This document shows positions 53,646 through 64,000 of a DNA stretch of 64,000 nt, in pieces; the stretch's first letter is position 1; the number at the start of each line of letters is the position of its first letter. The notes under the pieces were generated by a model. The model was not told where the DNA came from. It did no database searches and saw nothing but the letters and a program-made list of their open reading frames with translations. The position numbers and the translations under genes are program-made. The stretch spans positions 223,095,622-223,159,621 of the forward strand of contig NC_053039.3 of NCBI RefSeq assembly GCF_002575655.3, written 5' to 3'. The stretch is from Aegilops tauschii subsp. strangulata (lineage: Eukaryota > Streptophyta > Magnoliopsida > Poales > Poaceae).

Positions 53646-56600
53646 ATGAGGATCCGTCGTCGATCTCATCGTCCCACCAGTTCAGCCACCCCGTCCTCCA
53701 CCTCCAAGGAGCTGCCCCGACGTTCCCCTCGTCTTTCGCGCCACCTCCATTCCCACGCCGCCGTCTTCACCTGCACCACCGGAAGAGCGTCATCATCACC
53801 GTTTCCTCGGATGAAGCTGCAGCCTAATCGGCGCCACCAAAGAGGTTGTACACTAATCGCCGCATTTTCTTCTTGATTCGATCTCACGGTGCTGTCGGCG
53901 CTCGGTCCCGAGCCGACACGGCGCGGCTCCATCCACGGCGGCGTCGCCGGCCACTTCCTCCACGGCGTTGCTCCCTCGGCGGCGACATCCACATCAGTAG
54001 GAGCTGCTGCTGCTTTAGCTCTCGCTCGCACTGCTGCTCTGCTCTTGCTCTCGGTCCCCTGCCTGGTCTGCTCTTGCTATTGCTCTTGCTCGCGCTGCTG
54101 CTCTCGCTCTTGCTCTTGCTTGCGATGCTGCTCCGATTTAGCTACACTTCAGTTGACTGAATCGACTTTTGGGTCAGTCGATTTTCAGGGGGTGGGGGGG
54201 GGGGGCTCGCCGGGGTGAAGGAAGAACCAGCCGCAGCGGGGAGGGGGGCTCGCCGGAGAGGTACCCCACTATCTATCATAGGGTTTAGGATGGGGGCGGT
54301 GGTCGCCGGCGGTGGTGGGGCGTTGGCAGGGCGGTGGCGTGGGGATCGCTGGAGAAAAAGCTCGGCACGGGGGGCCTAGAGGGATGGCTGGGGCGGTGGT
54401 GGACCGGCGGCTGTTTGGCCGGTGGTGGCTGGCGGCTCAGGGGGGTGGAGGTTGAAGATGAACCGCAGGCCCTTGATTTCGTATCCAACGGCTGCAAAAT
54501 CGACTGACCAGAGATGAAAAAGTCAGTCGACCGACGTGTATCTCACCTTGCTAGTGCGTTCAGTTTCAACAGCCAAATTCAGTTTCGACAGCAAAATTCA
54601 GTTTCGACAGTTAAGTTCAGTTTCGACAGTTAAATTCAGTTTCGACAGTTAAGTTCAGAGATGAGCGGCTGATGTATTTTACATCTAGCACTTTGTGGTT
54701 ATGTATTTTATGTCATGTATTGGAGATGCTATTACAATTCCACTCAGGTTAACGTTGTTCGTTGTCTCTCTTGTCCTGCTTCAGCCTCGGCGTCGTACAA
54801 CTCACCGGAGCTGCTCCAACGACGAAACCCTCCATCACAGCGGAGCAATACCTTGGGCTCCATCTCCAGACGCCTAAGATCTTCTTCCCCTCCTCCGACA
54901 GCCAAGTCAGCCGGAGCATCCTCACCGGCCAACCCAATCACGCTGAGATCGACGTGGCTTCGCCAAAGAGGTTGTACACTTGTTGCCTCTCTTTTTTACT
55001 CTATATGTTATATATATTGTCCACTGAGCACTCGTAGTAATGGGAAATACGATTATTTTATCCTACTATATGACAAGCAGTGAGGTACCAGGCAACTTAG
55101 CTATCCGTGATGGACTCTCTTGAACGCCATCATTATTTATCTCTGCGCGTTTGAGTTGTGCATTTGTCGATGGGCCTGGGAGTTGAGCTAGTATGGCAGT
55201 GGCCTGGGTCCAAAGTAATAGAAGTAGCACAAAAACATTTTTTTAGTGTAGGATTTTCCTTGCTCAAGCCTGCCTACTAGAATCGCCAGTGCTTGAAAGG
55301 AAAAGTGAATGAAAAACATCGGAATTGGAAAGTTTCCTATGGTACTGCTTTTCATGAATTTGGTGCAAAGGAATGGAGCAAAGGAAAACGGTAGGATTTG
55401 TTCCTTTAGTGTCTCCTTGAAAGAAAAACCGTAGGAATTCTAATTTCCACTTCTCCTCCTTTTCATATTCCTATTCATCAAGCACAAGACTAAGAGATAG
55501 TAGCATAATAGCATTATAATCGTACATTTTCTTGTGGTTTGACTTAATCTCACCATGCTTTTTTGCATCCTGTGATCTTCCAATTGTTGTGAATCAAACA
55601 CCCAGATTGGCAGAAATCCAGTGTTTTTAAATTCTCTGTTTTGCACGTGCATTCCTATCCTATTCCTGTCTATTTCCTATCCCTGCATTGTTAGAATCCT
55701 CAAATTCAAACAAGCCCTTACTCAATTACTTCTGTTACAGATATGTGTCAAAGAAAACCTTGTGTGGTTTGTCCTGCTCCTGCGGCGCTGTGTTCCACCC
55801 CAGCTTAGTTGCTCCAACGACGGAAGGGTTCACCACAGCAGGGATCCGCTCTCCAGACTGTCTTTCGCCGCCTCAGATCTTCTTCCCCGCCGCCGGCAGC
55901 CACGACAACTGCATTACCATCATCAACTGAGCAGATGACCTTGAGGACTACACGGGTCCGCAAGAGAGGTCGCACTCTTCCGTGTCTGCTTACGTTATGT
56001 GTCGCTTAATATGATGACATGCTACATTATCGTCGTGTTCACCTATTAGACTCCGAGTCAGGTCCAAACTAATGCTGAAACTTGAGTTTTTAAATGGTTG
56101 TGGGGTACATATTGGGGCAGCAATCAGTACTATCTGTCTACTATCTGGTTAATCTCCGGTGTCTACTATGAGTTTCATGTTGGGTGCAAACAAACATTAA
56201 AGGAGCCATTATCTGTATTTTTTAACTAAAGCTATTATCTGCGTGCTATCATTGGTTTTGGGTCTATCCACAGTTTGCTACAATCACTCTGGATTTGTGC
56301 ATGCACTCCTTACATAATCTCAGTATGTTTTATTCCTATGCATGCCAGTTATTGTACACAATGGAACTGATCATGTAGAGCAAAAGAAACGAGCCTTGCA
56401 TGGCAATAAAATTTCATGCAGACGTCGCTCCATGCTGGGCGCAAAGGCAGCCCCCCTCCACCCATTTCGGATCGTAATCAAGAGGAAGATAACTGTTCTG
56501 AGGGGGATTCAGAAGGAGAAGACCACTCCTATTTACCCCATGAGGTCTTCGCTCTAACTTGGCATGCTGATGTTGGTAATATCATGCATATGGTGCCTTG

Positions 56601-57515
56601 CATTGCTTACTATATACATTAAAGATGTCATCTGCTTAGTTTAGACATGCTTTGTGTCAATGCCATCTGTTTAGTTTCTTTATCGTATATGTGAATCATG
56701 CAATGCCATCTTGTCTAGCCAGGCATCATATATGTGAATTTTGCAATGCCACCCTGGTTAGCCAGTCATCTTATATGTGAATTATATCATGCCATCATTT
56801 TTTAATTACGTGTTAAATTTGTCAATAATTTTAGTACATTCAATTACTCTTCCTGTGCATCAGCCATTCGGCACGGTCATGGAAAAATCTGGAGTGGAAA
56901 CAAGGTCTTCAGAGCAGACAATGCTATCTGACGAAGCACATGTCTTGCTGGTTACCGATAGCTCCTCAGAGGAGGATTCAGAGACAGATGACCAGTCATA
57001 TCCCCCCCCCCCCCCCGAGGTGCATGCCCTAACTTGGCAGGGTTATGTTGCTCATATCGTGCGTATGGTATCTTGCATTGCTATGTCATTTGCTTAGTTT
57101 AGACATGCTTTGTGTGAATGCCACCTGTTTAGTGTCTAATTACCATATATGTGAATTATGCAATGCCATCTTGTTGCAAGACATTATATATGTGAATTAT
57201 GCAATGTTATCTTGTTGCAAGGCATTATGTATGTGAATTATGCAATGCCATGCTGTTTAGGCAAGTGTCATATATGTGAATTATATCATGCCGTCCTTTT
57301 TTTTGTATTTCTCATTGCTTTTGTCGACAATGTTTGTATATTCAACTGCTCTTCCTGTGCATCAGCCATTTGAATTGGTGATGGAGAAATCTGGAGTGAA
57401 AACAAGGTCTTCAGAGCAGACAATGCTACCTGCTGAAGCAGATATCTTGCTGGTTACAGATAGCTCTTCAGAGGAGGATTCAGAGGCAGATGACCAGTCC
57501 TATTATCCCCCTGAG
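53646..57515 (+). pseudogene. Candidate multi-exon gene, unit 2 (blocks A-F)
   Basis: Same block structure as unit 1. The nonsense TAG in block C is shared with unit 1 (55806-55808). Block E differs: its longer poly-C run keeps the acidic frame open through PPEVHALTW, whereas in unit 1 the frame shifts after the run. A terminal exon candidate follows in unit 3 at 57873-58007. Confidence 0.4.
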
Positions 57516-57872
57516 GTGTATGCTCAAACTTGGCAGGGTTATATTACTCATATAATGCATATGTTACTGTCAAAAATTGGCACAAAATATGAAGGAGACC
57601 AATGGAAGTACTACTAGCAACCCACGATTTTAACTACTCGCATGCGCGCGGCGGAGTAATAATGTCTTTCTTCCGCCCTCACGTCCACTCAATTTGCATG
57701 CGCTGTATTAATTGACCATCAATGAAGTGAACAACTTTACACGCGTCAAATTATCACATGGGGTGGATCTTGGTACAAAATTGCGTCTGCCCGTGTACCC
57801 GCGTGTGCGTGCGAGGGAATGAGTGCGTGCGTGGCGTGCGTGCACATCTTCGCTTCGTGCATGTACCGCCAG

Positions 57873-58007
57873 TATGGCTCAGGGAGGACGAGTACATTCT
57901 TCTGGAACCAGCAGCACGTCACTGTGATCAATCCACGCAAGGAGGTCGCGACAACGCCTCCACATGTGCCACGTGGCTTCATGAACTGTAAGAGAGACAC
58001 TGTGTAG
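57873..58007 (+). pseudogene. Candidate terminal exon joined to unit 2 gene
   Basis: Third copy of the 44-codon block with the ACCGCCAG acceptor-like border. It follows block F of unit 2 (ends 57515) by 357 bp, the same spacing as at the first junction. Confidence 0.4.
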
Positions 58008-58053
58008 CGTGCCATTGGTATTCTAATTTACGTGTTTTGCACATACTCGAAGT

Positions 58054-60243
58054 ACTAGTAAGGTACACATGCATTGCACGCATCAGATTTTGCAACCAAA
58101 TTATGAATAAATACCACACTATAGCATGTAAGCTCTGAGTCATATATGCCTGATGTAGCCCTTCGTTTAATTCTTATAGTTCATCTCATTCAAAATCAAT
58201 TAGCTTTTATAAAAAAGCTAAGAACGCGGGAATAGGAAAAACATGGGATTATAGTGGAATGTTGTCTTGGATCCTACGGGATTGTACGAGTGTTTGATTG
58301 TGCATAGAAAAAACGCAGAATTCTTTCAAAGAGGTTTGAGTGGATGGGATGTTTCCTATGAAATCTAGTGCAAATGAATCATATGGAAAAATTCCTATGG
58401 TTTACAATCCTACGAATCAAACAACCAAGATAGGAAAAATTCCTAATGATTAGAATCCTCCAAAATTCCTTTGAGAATCCTTTGAATCAAAGAAGCCCTT
58501 AATCTATTTTATGATTCATGGAATTGTGCATTGTAAAGCATAAAGTAAAAAAAATGGCAATTCAACTAGAAAAAAAGTTTGGGCAGTTATGATACGGAAG
58601 ATTCTAGAACAAAAGAGAACCACTGTTGTTTTGAGGTTTGTGCATTATGCTTAAGTTCAACCATGGAGTCTGCTAGATTGTACATGTGGCAAAATCCGGT
58701 GGTGGGCTAGAAGATGGTGCGAGGGGCCGAGTGGAGGGAGACTATGAAGGAATGCACAAGTGCGAGATCGATATTTAGAGAGAGGGGGCGAACACGTGCG
58801 CTGTTGCGCGCAGTGGCGGAGCCATGAAAAATAAATGAGCTAGGGGGCCAAGCATTGCTAATCCTTTACGAGGAGGGTCAATTCATGAACTTAAACCATT
58901 TTTAGCAGCAATTGTCTAATGATCACATTCATATTAGCCTCGATATATAGTGATGTTAGGGGGGAGGGGGGCAGGGCCCTTACTGCCCCCTGTCTTCGCC
59001 ATTGTGCACGCGTCTGAGAGATGAAGCGGAAGGCATGGATGATGAGAGGGGGACGTTGGATATATAATTAATGTGGGTGTATTAGCTATATATGTTAATC
59101 CTATATAGAGAGGTATAGATTGATCGATGTGGACGTGGGAAAGAGGGTGAGACCTCACTGGATATATCGATTGATCGGTTTGTGTGGAAAACTATGAAAG
59201 ACCTAGCTATATACACACATACATAGAGGAACATCGATCGTTGCGCATGCACGCGTGAGAGATAAAGAATGCCCAATATGATGGAGAGGGGGATGTGTGT
59301 GGGTGTGTGCCTTCATGGGAGACCGACCTGAAGACAAAGATTGTATGCGTGCGATGGATAATGCCGACTGGTAGTGTGTGTGCATGCATGCACGAGAGAA
59401 AGTTAGTGGTACAATTATAAAGAGAAGACTACTGTGTGGGTGTAAAAGAATAGGTGAGGTCATAATCAATGTAAAGTTGAATTCAAATATTTGAATAAGA
59501 GATCCTGATGTTTGAAACCCATGCATGCATGAATATAACGGAGGTCTGCGCGGTGTGGTTTGGAAACGAGCATGTTGTAATGTATACACATTGAACAAGG
59601 TCAGACTAATTTGAATTTGAGATACCGATGGCAGACATCATTTGGCCACGTCGCATCCGTGCATGGACACACTATTCTAATTGGAGATGATGGGCGGCTT
59701 TCGCATCACATATCTATATCTATACCCCTATATATATATTATATATTATATATTTTTTATATTGTGTGCGGGTAACTTTAACTTTGAAAGATGGTCGTTG
59801 GATGAGGCGAATCCGATGGTGCAAAGATGGTAAATTTGAGCACTACTGGCCGTTGGATATCATCTAGATTCCACCAGATTTCGCCACATGTATAATCTAG
59901 AAGACTCCATGGTTGAACTTAAGCATAATGCACAAACATCAAAACACAAGCACTTCTTATTTGTTCTAGAATCTTCCGTATCAGAATTGCCCAAATGTTT
60001 TTCTACATGATTTGCCATTATTTGTTTTTACTTTATGTCTTACGACGCACAATTCCATGAATCTTAAAATAGATTAGCTTTCTTATAAAAACTAGATGAT
60101 TTTGAATGAAATGAACTATAAGAATTAAACGAACATCTACATCATGCATATATGACTCAAAGCTTGCATGCTATAATGTGGTATTTATTCATAATTTGGT
60201 TGCCAAATCTCATGCGTGCAATGCACGTGTACCTTACTCTAGT
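58054..60243. mobile_element. Mutator-like element with long inverted repeats (unit 3)
   Basis: Copy of 43729-45916 with an extra TA in the central TA-rich tract and scattered substitutions. Same nested insertion in the left arm. Confidence 0.75.
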
Positions 60244-60811
60244 CTAAATGGTGTTTGTGTGTGTGTTGTGCGTGTTGAGGTGCAAATTGTCTTTTTTGGT
60301 ACACGTTAAGCTTGTTCTTCCGAAATTTCAAGCCGCGCCTTGTTATGCCGAAAATTCAAGCTAGCGTCTCTGTCTGTCGTGCTGCGAAACTTCCGCCTCT
60401 TCAACCCGCGCCTTGTTAGCCCGAAATATTTAAGATATATCTTTGTCTCGTTGTGCTCCGACAACTCCCTCCATCTCAACGCGCGTCTTGCTATTCCGAA
60501 ATTACAACGCGCGCGAAAACTCCCACCTCCTGTGAAATCCCGACACGCGAAATGCCCGTGGTACCCCTGAACCGAAAGAACCGCCTCAAATCGGTGGGGG
60601 TACTTTCGTAACTTACCCCACATTTCGGACAAGCGCGTCTCTAAGCCATGGTTCCCCACTGCCATCCCATCCGCCCACCCATTCGTACACCGAGGCCGCG
60701 AAAACCGGCGACGAAACCCCACACCCTGCTCCGTCCGCCACCCAGCCGGAGCCTCTTCCCCGACGACGTCGTCCACAGCAACACCTCGACGTCCCTCATC
60801 CACCGTACCGG

Positions 60812-63747
60812 ATGAGGATCCGTCGTCGATCTCATCGTCCCACCAGTTCAGCCACCCCGTCCTCCACCTCCAAGGAGCTGCCCCGACGTTCCCCTCGTCT
60901 TTCGCGCCACCTCCATTCCCACGCCGCCGTCTTCACCTGCACCACCGGAAGAGCGTCATCATCACCGTTTCCTCGGATGAAGCTGCAGCCTAATCGGCGC
61001 CACCAAAGAGGTTGTACACTAATCGCCGCATTTTCTTCTTGATTCGATCTCACGGTGCTGTCGGCGCTCGGTCCCGAGCCGACACGGCGCGGCTCCATCC
61101 ACGGCGGCGTCGCCGGCCACTTCCTCCACGGCGTTGCTCCCTCGGCGGCGACATCCACATCAGTAGGAGCTGCTGCTGCTTTAGCTCTCGCTTGCACTGC
61201 TGCTCTGCTCTTGCTCTCGGTCCCCTGCCTGGTCTGCTCTTGCTATTTCTCTTGCTCGCGCTGCTGCTCTCGCTCTTGCTCTTGCTTGCGATGCTGCTCC
61301 GATTTAGCTATAGTTCAGTTGACTGAATCGACTTTTGGGTCAGTCGATTTTCAGGGGGTGGGGGGCTCGCCGGGGTGAAGGAAGAACCAGCCGCAGCGGG
61401 GAGGGGGGCTCGCCGGAGAGGTACCCCACTATCTATCTTAGGGTTTAGGATGGGGGCGGTGGTCGCCGGCGGTGGCGGGGCGTTGGCGGGGCGGTGGCGT
61501 GGGGATCGCTGGAGAAAAAGCTCGGCACGGGGGGCCTAGAGGGATGGCTGGGGCGGTGGTGGACCGGCAGTGGAGAGTGTTTTCGGGGCGGGCGGGGCGG
61601 TGCACCGCCGGCCGCGGGCGGCGGTGGGCTGCGGTTTGGCCGGTTGTGGCTGGCGGCTCAGGGGGGTGGAGGTTGAAGATGAACCGCATGCCCTTGATTT
61701 CGTATCCAACGGCTGCAAAATCGACTGACCAGAGATGAAAAAGTCAGTCGACCGACGTGTAGCCTCACCTTGCTAGTGCGTTCAGTTTCGACAGCAAAAT
61801 TCAGTTTCGACAGTTAAGTTCAGTTTCGACAGTTAAATTCAGTTTCGACAGTTATGTTCAGAGATGAGCGGCTGATGTATTTTACATCTAGCACTTTGTG
61901 GTTATGTATTTTATGTCATGTATTGGAGATGCTATTAGAATTCCACTCAGGTTAACGTTGTTCGTTGTCTCTCTTGTCCTGCTTCAGCCTCGGCGTCGTA
62001 CAACTCACCGGAGCTGCTCCAACGACGAAACCCTCCATCACAGCGGAGCAATACCTTGGGCTCCATCTCCAGACGCCTAAGATCTTCTTCCCCTCCTCCG
62101 ACAGCCAAGTCAGCCGGAGCATCCTCACCGGCCAACCCAATCACGCTGAGATCGACGTGGCTTCGCCAAAGAGGTTGTACACTTGTTGCCTCTCTTTTTT
62201 ACTCTATATGTTATATATATTGTCCACTGAGCACTCGTAGTAATGGGAAATACGATTATTTTATCCTACTATATGACAAGCAGTGAGGTACCAGGCAACT
62301 TAGCTATCCGTGATGGACTCTCTTGAACGCCATCATTATTTATCTCTGCGCGTTTGAGCTGTGCATTTGTCGATGGGCCTGGGAGTTGAGCTAGTATGGC
62401 AGTGGCCTGGGTCCAAAGTAATAGAAGTAGCACAAAAACATTTTTTTAGTGTAGGATTTTCCATGCTCAAGCCTGCCTACTAGAATCGCCAGTGCTTGAA
62501 AGGAAAAGTGAATGAAAAACATCGGAATTGGAAAGTTTCCTATGGTACTGCTTTTCATGAATTTGGTGCAAAGGAATGGAGCAAAGGAAAACGGTAGGAT
62601 TTGTTCCTTTAGTGTCTCCTTGAAAGAAAAACCGTAGGAATTCTAATTTCCACTTCTCCTCCTTTTCATATTCCTATTCATCAAGCACAAGACTAAGAGA
62701 TAGTAGCATAATAGCATTATAATCGTACATTTTCTTGTGGTTTGACTTAATCTCACCATGCTTTTTTGCATCCTGTGATCTTCCAATTGTTGTGAATCAA
62801 ACACCTAGATTGGCAGAAATCCTGTGTTTTTAAATTCTCTGTTTTGCACGTGCATTCCTATCCTATTCCTGTCTATTTCCTATCCCTGCATTGTTAGAAT
62901 CCTCAAATTCAAACAAGCCCTTACTCAATTACTTCTGTTACAGATATGTGTCAAAGAAAACCTTGTGTGGTTTGTCCTGCTCCTGCGGCGCTGTGTTCCA
63001 CCCCAGCTCAGCTGCTCCAACGACGGAAGGGTTCACCACAGTAGGGATCCGCTCTCCAGACTGTCTTTCGCCGCCTCAGATCTTCTTCCCCGCCGTCGGC
63101 AGCCACGACAACTGCATTACCATCATCAACTGAGCAGATGACCTTGAGGACTACACGGGTCCGCAAGAGAGGTCGCACTCTTCCGTGTCTGCTTACGTTA
63201 TGTGTCGCTTAATATGATGACATGCTACATTATCGTCGTGTTCACCTATTAGACTCCGAGTCAGGTCCAAACTAATGCTGAAACTTGAGTTTTTAAATGG
63301 TTGTGGGGTACATATTGGGGCAGCAATCAGTACTATCTGTCTACTATCTGGTTAATCTCCGGTGTCTACTATGAGTTTCATGTTGGGTGCAAACAAACAT
63401 TAAAGGAGCCATTATCTGTATTTTTTAACTAAAGCTATTATCTGCCGGCTATCATTGGTTTTGGGCCTATCCACAGTTTGCGACCATCACTCTGGATTTG
63501 TGCATGCACTCCTTACATAATCTCACTATGTTTTATTCCTATGCATGCCAGTTATTGTACACAATGGAACTGATCATGTAGAGCAAAAGAAACGAGCCTT
63601 GCGTGGCAATAAAATTTCATGCAGACGTCGTTCCATGCTGGGCGCAAAGGCAGCCCCCCTCCACCCATTTCCGATCGTAATCAAGAGGAAGATAACTGTT
63701 CTGAGGGGGATTCAGAAGGAGAAGACCACTCCTATTTACCCCATGAG
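60812..63747 (+). pseudogene. Candidate multi-exon gene, unit 3 (blocks A-D visible)
   Basis: Same blocks as in units 1 and 2. In block C the codon that is TAG in the other units is CAG here (63009-63011), but a different codon is now TAG (63042-63044, CAG in units 1 and 2). Blocks E and F lie beyond the window. The unit ancestor therefore probably had an open block C. Confidence 0.4.
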
Positions 63748-64000
63748 GTCTTCGCTCTAAATTGGCATGCTGATGTTGGTAATATCATGCATATGGTGCC
63801 TTGCATTGCTTACTATATACATTAAAGATGTCATCTGCTTAGTTTAGACATGCTTTGTGTCAATGCCATCTATTTAGTTTCTTTATCGTATATGTGAATC
63901 ATGCAATGCCATCTTGTCTAGCCAGGCATCATATATGTGAATTTTGCAATGCCACCCTGGTTAGCCAGTCATCTTATATGTGAATTATATCATGCCATCA

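Larger units (their letters stand above)
50396..57559 (+). repeat. Tandem unit 2 (7164 bp)
   Basis: Second copy, near-identical to unit 1. Length differs because of homopolymers: the poly-C in block E is C15 (57002-57016) against C11 in unit 1, and the poly-G near 54195 is one base shorter. Contains terminal exon candidate 50709-50843, Mutator-like element 50890-53077, blocks A 53646-53844, B 54785-54970, C 55804-55968, D 56349-56544, E 56864-57019, F 57366-57515. Confidence 0.95.
57560..64000 (+). repeat. Tandem unit 3 (partial, 6441 bp visible)
   Basis: Third copy, cut by the window end before block E. It differs from units 1 and 2 by many more substitutions, a shorter poly-G, an extra block of about 55 bp near 61570-61630, one fewer minisatellite copy, and an added TA in the TA-rich tract near 59735. 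Contains terminal exon candidate 57873-58007, Mutator-like element 58054-60243, blocks A 60812-61010, B 61988-62173, C 63007-63171, D 63552-63747. Confidence 0.95.

Noticed and set aside
43235..64000. Interpretation of the array as a transposon or satellite
   Set aside because: Units are 7.16 kb, have no terminal repeats at the junctions, and contain several unrelated elements at fixed positions; segmental tandem duplication fits better.
1..64000. CRISPR arrays, bacterial operons, rRNA or tRNA genes, endogenous pararetrovirus
   Set aside because: No regular repeat-spacer pattern, no prokaryotic gene arrangement and no tRNA-like or rRNA-like sequence were recognised; tRNA-related matches are retrotransposon primer sites only, and no movement or coat protein type frame was seen.

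Overview
The window looks like nuclear DNA of a Triticeae grass (wheat, Aegilops or close kin). It is dominated by nested plant transposable elements: BARE/Angela-type Copia, Athila-type Gypsy with a tRNA-Asp primer site, SIRE-like solo LTR, CACTA, long-TIR Mutator-like elements, Stowaway and Tourist MITEs. The few host genes lie between them and contain spliceosomal introns. No bacterial, organellar, rRNA, tRNA or CRISPR feature was seen.

Layout. 1-4850: left-truncated, minus-strand Athila-like Gypsy element (5' LTR, tRNA-Asp primer site, decayed gag) split by a plus-strand solo LTR at 865-2373. 4851-7550: unassigned sequence with short direct repeats and a GA microsatellite. 7551-16158: complete, young BARE/Angela-type Copia element with TAAAA target duplications and a long polyprotein frame that loses its RNase H end to a stop and an in-frame deletion. 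16159-18117: unassigned sequence with small repeats. 18118-21420 (minus): four-exon plastid-type GNAT acetyltransferase gene whose 2.26-kb intron holds a 1.74-kb Mutator-like element, itself carrying a Stowaway MITE. 21541-23145: degenerate LINE. 23551-25033: SIRE/Maximus-like solo LTR. 25389-28022: Gypsy-type LTR piece. 28023-28932: Copia RT fragment. 28933 to about 34978: CACTA terminus and body with 71-bp and 1.64-kb tandem arrays.

35000-43040 is a gene island. It holds a minus-strand unrecognised reading frame with a possible upstream promoter, a single-exon DEDDy 3'-5' exonuclease of the WRN-exo type (40260-40979, +), a Tourist-like MITE, and a coiled-coil gene (minus) frameshifted in an A8 run. 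A diverged direct duplication flanks the exonuclease gene.

43235-64000 is the most unusual part: three head-to-tail copies of a 7.16-kb unit, the third cut by the window end. Units 1 and 2 are almost identical and unit 3 is clearly more diverged. Each unit carries a long-TIR Mutator-like element and a set of exon-like blocks related to one another. The unit junctions fall between the last acidic block of one unit and a possible terminal exon at the head of the next, so each junction would rebuild a complete gene. Coding status there is uncertain: nonsense changes and a variable poly-C run differ between units. Counts of differences were made by eye, and assembly error should be excluded for the near-identical copies.
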